64,000 nucleotides of DNA from DASVFB01 sp963815965 (lineage in GTDB: Bacteria; Actinomycetota; Thermoleophilia; Gaiellales; Gaiellaceae), in contig CAWFIT010000017.1 in assembly GCA_963815965.1 (NCBI GenBank), forward strand, positions 147,945 through 211,944, given 5' to 3'. Every line of letters begins with the position of its first letter. The first letter of the stretch is position 1. The translations under genes and the position numbers were made by a program. Below are positions 15,963-23,369 of the stretch, in pieces. Below the pieces are notes generated by a model. It was given only the letters and a program-made list of their open reading frames with translations, did not search any database and was not told where the DNA came from.

Positions 15963-15996
15963 GGCGCGGCGGAGCCGCGCCTTGGACGAAGCGTCC
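15963..15996 (-). terminator. Two hairpins after the Ku gene
   Basis: GGCGCGGC/GCCGCGCC (15963-15981, loop GGA) and a small GGACG-AAG-CGTCC stem (15984-15996) lie just downstream of the Ku stop codon at 16005. They probably end that minus-strand transcript. No clear T-tract follows. Confidence 0.45.
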
Positions 15997-16004
15997 GCCT
16001 TCGG

Positions 16005-16868
16005 TTAGCGCTTCCGCGACGCGGTCGCCGCGGTCTTGCGGGAGCGAGTCGCTTTAGCAGCCGGAGTTTTCGTCTTCTTCGACGCCTGCTCGACGGAGGC
16101 GCGCAGCGCTTCCATCAGGTCGATCACAGGCGCCTCGGGCTCCGCTTCGACCGGCGCGGTGATTTCCTGGCCGTCAGCCTTTGCCTCGAGCAGCGCACGC
16201 AGGTTGCTGCGGTAGACGCTCTCGAGCTCCTTCGGATCGAATTCTGCGACGAGGCTGTCGATCACCTGGCGCGCGAGATCGAGCTCCGCGTCCTTGACCT
16301 GTGTCTCGCCGACGGCCTCCTCGATCTCCGCCTGCGAACGAACGTCGTCGGCAAGGAAGAGCGTCTCGAGCGCCAACGCGTCACCCCGCGGGCGGATCAG
16401 GCAGAACGTCTCGTTTCCGCGTAGCACGAACCGTCCCATCGCGCCCATCCCCGTGTTCTTCAGCGCCTCGAGCAGCAGCACGTACGGGCGCCGCTGCGCC
16501 GGCGTGCTCGACGGCGCGAGGTAATAGGTCCGATCGAAGTAGACGGGGTCGATCTGGTCGAGCGGGACGAAGCGCGTGATCTCGATCGAGCGGGAGTCGT
16601 CGGCGAGTTGAATCGCTTCGAGATCCGCGTCCTCGATGATGACGAACTCGCCCTTCGCGATCTCCCAGCCCTTGACGATCTCGTCCGGCCCGACCTCGCG
16701 ATCGTGCACCGGGCACCAGCGCTTCTGCCGGATCGGTGTCTGGCACTCGCGGTGAAGCTGCCGGAACGACACATCGGAGGCGCGCGCCTTCGGCGAGGTA
16801 GCGAGCGCCAGCCCGATCGGGATGTTGACCAGGCCGAAGCTGAGTGAGCCGTTCCAGATCGTCCGCAT
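16005..16868 (-). CDS. ku: Ku protein, bacterial non-homologous end joining
   Basis: 287 residues from ATG at 16868 (MRTIWNGSLSFGLVNIPIGL, the family N-terminus); the upstream extension to 16994 is rejected. The Ku core bridges DNA ends as a homodimer ring, with FRQLHRECQTPIRQKRWCP and VKGWEIAKGEFVIIEDADLE, and LVLRGNETFCLIRP-like strands. The C-terminus is a Lys/Arg-rich tail (KKTKTPAAKATRSRKTAATA), known in other Ku proteins to add DNA threading and ligase recruitment. The usual partner ligase LigD is not next to it; the neighbour is a divergent acyl-CoA ligase. Confidence 0.95.
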   Translation of the reverse strand: MRTIWNGSLSFGLVNIPIGLALATSPKARASDVSFRQLHRECQTPIRQKRWCPVHDREVGPDEIVKGWEIAKGEFVIIEDADLEAIQLADDSRSIEITRFVPLDQIDPVYFDRTYYLAPSSTPAQRRPYVLLLEALKNTGMGAMGRFVLRGNETFCLIRPRGDALALETLFLADDVRSQAEIEEAVGETQVKDAELDLARQVIDSLVAEFDPKELESVYRSNLRALLEAKADGQEITAPVEAEPEAPVIDLMEALRASVEQASKKTKTPAAKATRSRKTAATASRKR

Positions 16869-16941
16869 GAGCACCTCGGATTGTAGAGGGACCCGGCGTT
16901 TTCGCCCTGCGAAGCCGCGTTCCTTCACTACGCTTCGATCG

Positions 16942-18687
16942 ATGGCGCAGACAATGGGCGTGGAGCGTGAGAGCGGTCTCTTGCGAGGGCGCACGGTCGG
17001 GAGCCTCTGGCTCGACGCCGTGAATGCGAACCGACGTTCGCCTGCCTACCTGGTCGAGCGCGACGGTGCCTGGGAAGAGGTGTCGTGGCAGGAAGCGGGG
17101 CAGGTCGTCGACGAGCTCGCGCACGGGCTGCTCGCCGCGGGCATCGGCAAGGGCGACGCGTTCGCGATCCTCGCGCAGACGACCCTCGAGTGGGCGCTGT
17201 TCGATTTCGCGCTCAGCCTCGTCGGCGCGATCGGCGTTCCGATCTACGCCAACAGTTCGGCGAAGGACGCGCAGTTCGTCGCCGCGCATTCGGAGGCAGT
17301 CGGCGTGCTCTGCGAGGACGAGGAGCAGCGTGCCAAGCTCGAGTCGCTGGGGCTCGAGCACACGTGGTCGTTCGCCGACCTCGACGAACTGCGGGCACGT
17401 GGCCGCGCGCACGCCGACGAGCAGCCGAACGCAGTCCTCGACGCGGCCGCCGAGGTCGACGAGGACGACCTGTTCACGTACATCTACACGTCGGGAACGA
17501 CCGGCCCGCCGAAGGCCTGCATGATCCGCCACCGCAATTACTACGAGATGGTCGCGGTCGTCGACCAGCTCGAGCGTCTGACCATGCAGGACGACCTGCT
17601 GCTTCTGTATCTGCCCCTGGCGCACAACTTCGGCCGGCTCATGCACCTTGCCGGGCCCTACGTCGGCTTCACGATCGCGTTCCTGCCCGATCCGCTGCGC
17701 ACTGCGGACGCGCTGCTCCAGGTGCGGCCGACGGTCCTGCCGAGCGTGCCGCGCGTGTACGAGAAGGTGCACGCAGGCGTCCTCGCGAAGTTCGACGAGG
17801 AAACCGGGCTGAAGAAGCGCATCGTCGACTGGGCGCTGCGCGTCGGGTACCGCGTGAGCAGCGCGCGGCAGCGCGGCGCGCGGATTCCTGCCGGCCTCGA
17901 GCTCCAGCGACGGCTGGCGCACAAGCTCGTCTACTCGAAGGTGCAGGCGCGGCTGGGCGGAAGGCTGCGCATCGCCATCTCGGGCGGCGCGCCGCTCGCC
18001 CGCGACATTGCGGAGTTCTTCGACGCGCTCGGAATCACGATCCTCGAGGGCTACGGCCTCACCGAGTGCACGTCGGCGGCGACCGTCAACCGCGTCGAGA
18101 AGTACCGCCCGGGCACCGTCGGCCCTGCGCTTCCGGGTACCGAGCTACGACTGGGCGACGACGGCGAGCTCTTCATCCGGAGCCCGACTGTCTTTGCGGG
18201 CTACTTCAAAGAGGACGCGGCGACGCGCGAGGTGCTGGACGACGACGGCTGGCTGAGCTCGGGCGACATCGCCGAGATCGACCCGGACGGCTTCGTGACG
18301 ATCACGGATCGAAAGAAGGACATCCTCGTCACGGCCGGTGGCAAGAACGTGGCGCCTGCGAACATCGAGAACGACCTGAAGGTGCACCGCGAGATCTCGC
18401 AGGCGCTCGTGATCGGCGACCGCAGGCCGTTCGTCGCGGTGCTCGTCACGCTCGACCCCGATGCAACGGCCGGCCTTACGGACGAGCAGAAGCAGCAACG
18501 GATCCAGGAGATCGTCGACGAGGTGAACCGCGAGCGCTCGCGTTTCGAGCAGATCAAGCGCTTCGTGATCCTGCCGCGGGACTTCTCGATGGAGGAAGAA
18601 GAGGTGACGCCGACGCTGAAGCTCAAGCGCAGCGTCGTCCTCGAGCACTTCGCGCCCGAGATCGAGTCGATCTATTCCTCGTCCTAG
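16942..18687 (+). CDS. Long-chain fatty-acid--CoA ligase (FadD15-like AMP-binding enzyme)
   Basis: 581 residues. The adenylate-forming P-loop YTSGTTGPPKACM (about residue 188) is followed by the long-chain ligase motif LPLAHNFGRLMH. Then come LRIAISGGAPLARDIAEFF, the GYGLTE motif and GWLSSGDIAEIDPDGFVTITDRKKD. The Lys in ITDRKKDILVTAGGKNVAP and the late LKLKRS complete the active site. It activates fatty acids to acyl-CoA with ATP at the inner membrane face. ATG at 16942 follows TACGCT (16929-16934) by 7 nt. The stop overlaps the convergent NlpC/P60 gene. Confidence 0.92.
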   Translation: MAQTMGVERESGLLRGRTVGSLWLDAVNANRRSPAYLVERDGAWEEVSWQEAGQVVDELAHGLLAAGIGKGDAFAILAQTTLEWALFDFALSLVGAIGVPIYANSSAKDAQFVAAHSEAVGVLCEDEEQRAKLESLGLEHTWSFADLDELRARGRAHADEQPNAVLDAAAEVDEDDLFTYIYTSGTTGPPKACMIRHRNYYEMVAVVDQLERLTMQDDLLLLYLPLAHNFGRLMHLAGPYVGFTIAFLPDPLRTADALLQVRPTVLPSVPRVYEKVHAGVLAKFDEETGLKKRIVDWALRVGYRVSSARQRGARIPAGLELQRRLAHKLVYSKVQARLGGRLRIAISGGAPLARDIAEFFDALGITILEGYGLTECTSAATVNRVEKYRPGTVGPALPGTELRLGDDGELFIRSPTVFAGYFKEDAATREVLDDDGWLSSGDIAEIDPDGFVTITDRKKDILVTAGGKNVAPANIENDLKVHREISQALVIGDRRPFVAVLVTLDPDATAGLTDEQKQQRIQEIVDEVNRERSRFEQIKRFVILPRDFSMEEEEVTPTLKLKRSVVLEHFAPEIESIYSSS

Positions 18688-19895
18688 AGGATCCGGCGGG
18701 CGCCGACGAAGCTCGACGTGTAGGAACCGCTGAGCGACGAGATCTTCACGACGTCGCCCGTGTGTGGGGCGTGGATGAAGTTCCCGCCGCCGATGTAGAT
18801 CCCGACGTGGCCGAGCCCGTAGAAGAAGACGAGGTCACCGGGCTGGAGATCGCTCATCGAGACCGGGACTCCGGCGCCGTACTGCGCGTAGCTCGAGTGC
18901 GGAAGCCCGACGCCCACCTGCGAGTACACGTACATGACGAATCCAGAGCAGTCGAAGCCGGACGGCGACGCGCCTCCCCAGACGTAAGGCGTCCCCAGAT
19001 ACTGCATCGCAATCCCGACCACGCCTGAGTAGTGCGACGACGGCGGCGCGGCGATCGGAGACGACGTGATTGACGGCGTCGTCCCGCCGAAAGAGGCAAC
19101 CGGCGTCAAGGCCTGCTGAGCTTGCTGCGCCCGAACCTGCCGGGCCAGCTCGGCCTGCCGCGCGCGCTCGACTGCGCGCAGATGTTCGATCTCGGCGCGG
19201 ACCGACTGAAGCAGTGAGTTGCGCTGTGCGAGCTTCGACTGGATAGCGCTCTTTTCGGCCGCACGTTGGGCGACGACCTGCTTCTGCTCCGATTGCGCGT
19301 GATGCAGCTTCGCTTCTTCGCGCGCGACGTTCGTGCGAAACACCTTGACGTCGCCGACGACGGAGCTGCGCTGATCGTTGACGCGGTTGACGTTGTCGAG
19401 CCGCGTCAGCAGATCGTCGAGGCTCGAAGCGCCGAGCAGCACTTCGAGTGTCGAGTCCGAGTCGCCCGATGTGTACACATCGAACGCCTGGCGAGCAAGC
19501 GCAACTTGCGCTTGCTTGAAGTTCGATCGCGCAACACCAAGCTCGAAACGCGAGCGCTGCAGGTCGTGACCGATGCGGTCGAGCTTGACGTTCGCGAGGT
19601 TCCAACGTTCGACTGCGGAAGAGAGCTCCGTCTCGATCGTGTTGATCTGCGCGATGATGCTCTGCGCTTCTGCTTGCTTCGATGCAACGGGTCCCGGCTC
19701 GGCGGTCGCTGCAGAGGCAATGCCGAAAGCGACTGCGACAACGCACGCTACTGCCGGTATGTGACGGATTCTCGACCTGATAACGGAATCCCCGTCAGGG
19801 GGCCAGACTTTCGCGCTCCCTCTCCCCCTGGGAACGTCACAAGCTCGGGAGGGTAACAGACTTCCCGGACGAGCGCGACCTTGAGAACAAGCCAA
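18684..19895 (-). CDS. Secreted NlpC/P60 peptidoglycan endopeptidase with PcsB/CwlO-type coiled coil
   Basis: An exported protein of up to 403 residues. The hydrophobic signal (VACVVAVAFGIASAATA) is followed by a long coiled coil (about residues 70-255) containing the PcsB/RipC-type hinge VYTSGDSDSTLEVLLGASSLDDLLTRLD. A Pro/Ser linker leads to an NlpC/P60 domain with Cys in GFDCSGFVMYVYS and His in LGHVGIYIGGGNFIHAPHTG. It cleaves stem peptides during wall growth or division. The coiled-coil type is controlled by FtsEX in other bacteria. The start is uncertain: TTG at 19895 is the only usual start codon clearly upstream of the signal, and a leader hairpin lies within that extension. Confidence 0.9.
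   Translation of the reverse strand: MACSQGRARPGSLLPSRACDVPRGRGSAKVWPPDGDSVIRSRIRHIPAVACVVAVAFGIASAATAEPGPVASKQAEAQSIIAQINTIETELSSAVERWNLANVKLDRIGHDLQRSRFELGVARSNFKQAQVALARQAFDVYTSGDSDSTLEVLLGASSLDDLLTRLDNVNRVNDQRSSVVGDVKVFRTNVAREEAKLHHAQSEQKQVVAQRAAEKSAIQSKLAQRNSLLQSVRAEIEHLRAVERARQAELARQVRAQQAQQALTPVASFGGTTPSITSSPIAAPPSSHYSGVVGIAMQYLGTPYVWGGASPSGFDCSGFVMYVYSQVGVGLPHSSYAQYGAGVPVSMSDLQPGDLVFFYGLGHVGIYIGGGNFIHAPHTGDVVKISSLSGSYTSSFVGARRIL
19796..19830 (-). promoter_or_regulatory. Leader hairpin near the NlpC/P60 start
   Basis: CAGGGGG (19796-19802) and CCCCCTG (19824-19830) form a perfect 7-bp stem with a 21-nt loop. A smaller ACGG/CCGT stem lies on the downstream side. It sits just before the hydrophobic signal sequence and may be untranslated leader. 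It does not match the ydaO c-di-AMP consensus I would expect upstream of wall hydrolases. Confidence 0.35.
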
Positions 19896-19912
19896 AAAGT
19901 GCGCAAAGTTTC

Positions 19913-19926
19913 ATGCTTGCAAGCAT
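19913..19926. repeat. Perfect 14-bp palindrome in the divergent wall-gene promoter
   Basis: ATGCTTG-CAAGCAT at 19913-19926 lies between the two divergent wall-hydrolase genes. Its position would let one dimeric regulator control both. Confidence 0.4.
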
Positions 19927-19972
19927 CACAAACAAGCCCGTTTCAACAGCTCTGTGGTACGGTCCCGCGCTC

Positions 19973-20980
19973 GTGCGGCGGCTGGACAGACTCAAGTCCC
20001 GCCTTCTCGTCACCGTTACTGTCTGCGCCGTCTGCGGGGTCGTCGGCGCTGCGAGTGGAGCGGCGACGCCGAAGGCGAATCAACAGCGCATCGGAGCGTT
20101 GCAGGGCGAAAACGCGACGCTCGCGCAGCGCGTGCATGCCGCCATTCTCGGCCTCTATGCGCTCGATTCGAAGCTCGATCGCGCACATGCGGAGCTCGCA
20201 TCACTCGGCGCGCAGCGCGAGCGAATCGCGCGAGAGCGTCAATCGATTCTGATTCAACTTGGCGTGTCGCGACACAACGTGCGTGCATCGCAACGGCAAC
20301 TTGCGCTTCTCGTGCACCGTTTGTACGAGCAGCAGTCAGACGACCCGCTCGCCGTCGTGCTCGGCGCAGAATCACTCGAGGACGCAATCGCCACGCTCGA
20401 CGACCTCAGCAGCGCGGCGCGACAGCACCAGCAGATTGCCGTGCAGTCGCGTGACGCGCTCGACTCGCTTCGCGCGTCGATTCACGCGCTGGCGCAGAAG
20501 GACGCCCACATTCATGAGCTCGAGGACGCCGCGTCGAGAACAGCAGCGTCCCTGGAGACCACGGAGGGAGCACGCCGAGACTACTTGTCGACCCTCGCGG
20601 GACAGCGGCAACTGAACAGCGCGCAGATCTCCGGGATCAATGCTCGCGCTCAGGCGTCCGCGGCGACCAGCGCAGCCATCACGCCACGAATCGCCTCGGC
20701 CGGCGACGCAGGGCCGGCAGGCCGCACGATCACTGTCGTCGCGACGGGCTACTCGATGAGCGGTTCTACGGCAACGGGCGTGCCGACCGGTTGGGGCACC
20801 GTCGCCGTCGATCCGTCGGTGATCCCGCTCGGCTCACGCCTGACCATCCCCGGGTACGGCGAGGGCGTCGCAGCCGACACGGGATCGGCCGTGCGCGGTG
20901 CAGTCGTGGACGTCTGGTTCCCGACGCCACAGCAAGCTCTCAACTGGGGACGTCGCGTCGTGACGGTCACCCTCAATTAA
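19973..20980 (+). CDS. Secreted coiled-coil protein with C-terminal 3D (RlpA/MltA-like barrel) domain
   Basis: About 335 residues from GTG at 19973 (MRRLDRLKSRLLVTVTVCAV, a signal peptide); an upstream in-frame ATG at 19913 lies inside a palindrome and is less likely. A long coiled coil includes VHRLYEQQSDDPLAVVLGAESLEDAIATLD, the same hinge type as in the divergent NlpC/P60 protein. The C-terminal 90 residues are a 3D domain with its three aspartates in VAVDPSVIPLGS, VAADTGSAV and GAVVDVWF. Such double-psi barrels occur in glycan-strand lytic enzymes (YabE/RpfB, MltA). The pair would thus cut both peptide and glycan bonds under a common coiled-coil control. Confidence 0.85.
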   Translation: MRRLDRLKSRLLVTVTVCAVCGVVGAASGAATPKANQQRIGALQGENATLAQRVHAAILGLYALDSKLDRAHAELASLGAQRERIARERQSILIQLGVSRHNVRASQRQLALLVHRLYEQQSDDPLAVVLGAESLEDAIATLDDLSSAARQHQQIAVQSRDALDSLRASIHALAQKDAHIHELEDAASRTAASLETTEGARRDYLSTLAGQRQLNSAQISGINARAQASAATSAAITPRIASAGDAGPAGRTITVVATGYSMSGSTATGVPTGWGTVAVDPSVIPLGSRLTIPGYGEGVAADTGSAVRGAVVDVWFPTPQQALNWGRRVVTVTLN

Positions 20981-21002
20981 ACTCGTCGTCCGGAGCCAGG
21001 AG

Positions 21003-21701
21003 ATGCGGGGGAAGCGGATGAGAGAGACGCTCGAGACAACCGAGCGCGTCGAAGAAGGCCCCCTCCGCGTGCTGCTCGTCGACGACCACGACCTTTTCCG
21101 GACCGGTCTGCGCAACCTCCTCGAAGAGCAAGGCGTCGAGATCGTTGGCGAAGCGGGCGACGGCATGCAGGCCGTCACGCAGGTCCGGGAGCTGGCGCCT
21201 GACGTCGTCGTCATGGATCTCAACATGCCCGGGATGAGCGGCGTGGAGGCCACGCGCCAGGTGAGCTCGATCGCCCCGCTCACCCGTGTCGTGGTGCTGA
21301 CGATCTCGGACCACGACACCGACGTGCTCGACGCAATCCTCGCCGGCGCGTGTGGATACCTGATGAAGGACGCATCGATCGACGAGCTGATGGCCGGGAT
21401 CCGCGCCGCCGCGATCGGCGAGTCCCTGATCTCGTCTCACATCGCGGGCAAGGTGCTCCAGCGCATTCGCGCCACGAGCTCGCAGCCCGACATCGCCGAG
21501 ACGATTCGTACGGAGCTCTCGGACCGCGAGATCGAGGTGCTGAAGCTGATCGCGAACGGCAAGGACAACGCGATGATCGCCGCCGAGCTGCACATCAGCC
21601 CGAAGACGGTCAAGAATCACATCTCGAACATCCTCATGAAGCTGCAGATCGAGAACCGCATCCAGGCGGCGGTCTATGCGGTTCGCAGCGGGATCGTCTA
21701 G
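21003..21701 (+). CDS. NarL/FixJ-family response regulator (orphan)
   Basis: 232 residues. The receiver domain (about 21-138) has the acidic pocket LLVDDHD (D27, D28), the phospho-acceptor in VVMDLNMPGMSG (D72) and the conserved Lys in GYLMKDAS. A LuxR-type HTH at 168-225 reads LSDREIEVLKLIANGKDNAMIAAELHISPKTVKNHISNIL. No histidine kinase gene is adjacent. ATG at 21018 (MRETLETTERVEEG) is an alternative start with a better-placed GGGGGAAG. The stop overlaps the stop of the convergent coiled-coil gene. Confidence 0.92.
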   Translation: MRGKRMRETLETTERVEEGPLRVLLVDDHDLFRTGLRNLLEEQGVEIVGEAGDGMQAVTQVRELAPDVVVMDLNMPGMSGVEATRQVSSIAPLTRVVVLTISDHDTDVLDAILAGACGYLMKDASIDELMAGIRAAAIGESLISSHIAGKVLQRIRATSSQPDIAETIRTELSDREIEVLKLIANGKDNAMIAAELHISPKTVKNHISNILMKLQIENRIQAAVYAVRSGIV

Positions 21702-22012
21702 GCGGCGCTTCGAAGCTCGGAACGCCGCTCGCGGAGCGACGTGAGGAGCGCGCGCAATGTCTCGATGCTCTCGTTGGACGATCTCAGGCGCTCCGCGAGG
21801 TCGGCGAGCTCCGGCTCGTGGTCCTGGTCGGCGTCCGCGGGCAGGCCTGCGACGACCTCGGCGATCCGCCGTTCGATCCGCCCGCGCTCACCCTCGAGCT
21901 GGAGGGCCTGCGCATAACCGTCTGTCAGCGTCGAGTCGACGCGCTCGAGAAACGTCCTCGAGGCTGCCCGGCCAGGGGCGGCCAGGAGATCCCGGATGTC
22001 GTCAGTGACCAT
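21698..22012 (-). CDS. Small coiled-coil protein of unknown function
   Basis: About 104 residues from ATG at 22012, preceded by GGAG at 7 nt; the two upstream in-frame starts lack this. It is almost entirely helical and charged (LEGERGRIERRIAEVVAGLP; LADLAERLRSSNESIETLRALL), with no membrane segment, which suggests an oligomeric cytosolic protein. It is convergent with the response regulator and divergent from PBP4. Its leader contains an inverted repeat (22033-22040 with 22063-22070). Confidence 0.6.
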   Translation of the reverse strand: MVTDDIRDLLAAPGRAASRTFLERVDSTLTDGYAQALQLEGERGRIERRIAEVVAGLPADADQDHEPELADLAERLRSSNESIETLRALLTSLRERRSELRSAA

Positions 22013-22081
22013 GAACATTCTCCAACGGAGGGACCACGTCCCGCCCAAAAGGGATTATTCAAGACGTGGTGAAGCCTGAAT

Positions 22082-22099
22082 ATAGGCCGCGCGGCCTAT
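22082..22099. repeat. Perfect 18-bp palindrome upstream of PBP4
   Basis: ATAGGCCGC-GCGGCCTAT reads identically on both strands. It lies between the divergent coiled-coil gene and the PBP4 gene, about 60 nt before the latter, and is a candidate operator. Confidence 0.4.
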
Positions 22100-22160
22100 C
22101 TTCCCCAGCGTTCGGACCCATCGCTTGACTCGGTACTCGCCCACTTCGAAAATTCTGGCA

Positions 22161-23369
22161 ATGCGTCGCGCCATGGCGCTCCTCGCCGCCGTCATCGTGG
22201 TCGTCGCTGCCCCGGCGTCCGCGTCGGTCCGCGCAGACTCGACACTGGCCAAGCGTCTGTCGAAGGCGCTGCGCGTGCCGCACGTATCGGGCGCGAGTTC
22301 CGCCGCGATCGCCGTCGACCTCGTGACGGGAGAGCAACTGTTCGCGTTGAACGAGACGCTCCCGCTCGCTCCCGCGTCGAACGAGAAGCTCCCGCTCACC
22401 TTCGCGCTGCTGACGTCGTACAGCCCGAGGATGCGGATCGAGACGAGGGTCGAGGCGACCGGAGCTCAGGTTGGAGACACCCTCAAGGGGAGCCTCGTGC
22501 TGGTCGGCGGCGGCGACCCGACGCTCTCGAGCGGCGACCTCACCAAGCTGGCGCGCGGCGTGCGCGCTGCGGGCATCCGCCGTGTCACCGGCGGCGTAAT
22601 CGGCGACGAGTCGCTTTTCGACTCGAAGCGGGGGTGCCCGGGCTGGAAGCGGTCGTTCTACATGGGCGAGTCGCCCCCGCTATCGGCGCTGGTCGTCGAC
22701 CGCGCCCGCTACCGCAATTACATGGCGCGTCGGCCAGCGAAAGCGGCGGCGCTCCTTTTCCGCGACGCGCTGTCGGCGGCCGGCGTCGCGGTCGACGGCC
22801 ATGTCGGCGTGCGGACGAGCCCTGCGGACGCGTTGCTCGTCGCACGGAGCCTTTCCGCCCCGCTCACGAACATCGTCAGCTTCATGGATCTGAACAGCGA
22901 CAACTTCACCGCCGAGCTGCTGTTGAAGCTGCTCGCGTTGACGAGCTACGACCGGGGCACGACAGCCGGTGGCGCGAAGGTCGTCATGCACTCGCTGAAG
23001 GCGGCCGGGATTCCGACCGCGGGCGTCCGAATCGTCGACGGCTCCGGGCTCTCCCAGGACGACCGGCTCACCGTCGCCGCGCTGGTCGGCATCCTGCAGG
23101 CATTCTCCACCGACCCAGGCCTCGAGGCGGAGCTGCTGCGCGCGCTTCCTGTCGCCGGCATCAGCGGCACGCTGAAGCACCGGATGCAGAACCCACCGCT
23201 GCTCAGGCACGTCGCGGCCAAGACCGGGACGACGAGCCTTGCCTCTTCGCTGTCCGGCTACGTCAAGTCGCACGTCGCCTTCGCGATCATCCAGAACGGG
23301 CACCCGCTCTCGTACTGGTGGGCGCGCGAGGCGCAGGACCGATTTGCGAAGGTGCTAGCGACCCAGTAG
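22161..23369 (+). CDS. dacB: D-alanyl-D-alanine carboxypeptidase/endopeptidase, PBP4 (DacB) type
   Basis: About 402 residues with a signal peptide (MRRAMALLAAVIVVVAAPAS). The class C penicillin-binding motifs are present: S73-N-E-K76 (PASNEKLPLT), SDN in MDLNSDNFTAELLLK, and KTG in AAKTGTTSLASSLSGY. Between SxxK and SxN lies the PBP4-specific insertion, including VLVGGGDPTLSSGDL. The enzyme trims or cross-link-cleaves peptidoglycan outside the membrane. ATG at 22161 is preferred to 22125 because it begins directly at the signal peptide. It is convergent with ligA, overlapping by 15 nt. Confidence 0.92.
   Translation: MRRAMALLAAVIVVVAAPASASVRADSTLAKRLSKALRVPHVSGASSAAIAVDLVTGEQLFALNETLPLAPASNEKLPLTFALLTSYSPRMRIETRVEATGAQVGDTLKGSLVLVGGGDPTLSSGDLTKLARGVRAAGIRRVTGGVIGDESLFDSKRGCPGWKRSFYMGESPPLSALVVDRARYRNYMARRPAKAAALLFRDALSAAGVAVDGHVGVRTSPADALLVARSLSAPLTNIVSFMDLNSDNFTAELLLKLLALTSYDRGTTAGGAKVVMHSLKAAGIPTAGVRIVDGSGLSQDDRLTVAALVGILQAFSTDPGLEAELLRALPVAGISGTLKHRMQNPPLLRHVAAKTGTTSLASSLSGYVKSHVAFAIIQNGHPLSYWWAREAQDRFAKVLATQ

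Noticed and set aside
15936..16424. Plus-strand frame after the small HTH gene
   Set aside because: It is antisense to Ku and has no start signal; the first part is hairpins only.
16381..17922. Long minus-strand open frame (513 codons) opposite the acyl-CoA ligase
   Set aside because: It is an Arg/Glu/Val-rich shadow of a strongly supported gene on the plus strand, as GC-rich DNA commonly produces. No family motif is present.
19780..19900. c-di-AMP (ydaO) riboswitch before the NlpC/P60 gene
   Set aside because: A leader stem is present, but the conserved ydaO motifs and the pseudo-symmetric three-way architecture are not visible. The region is also too short.
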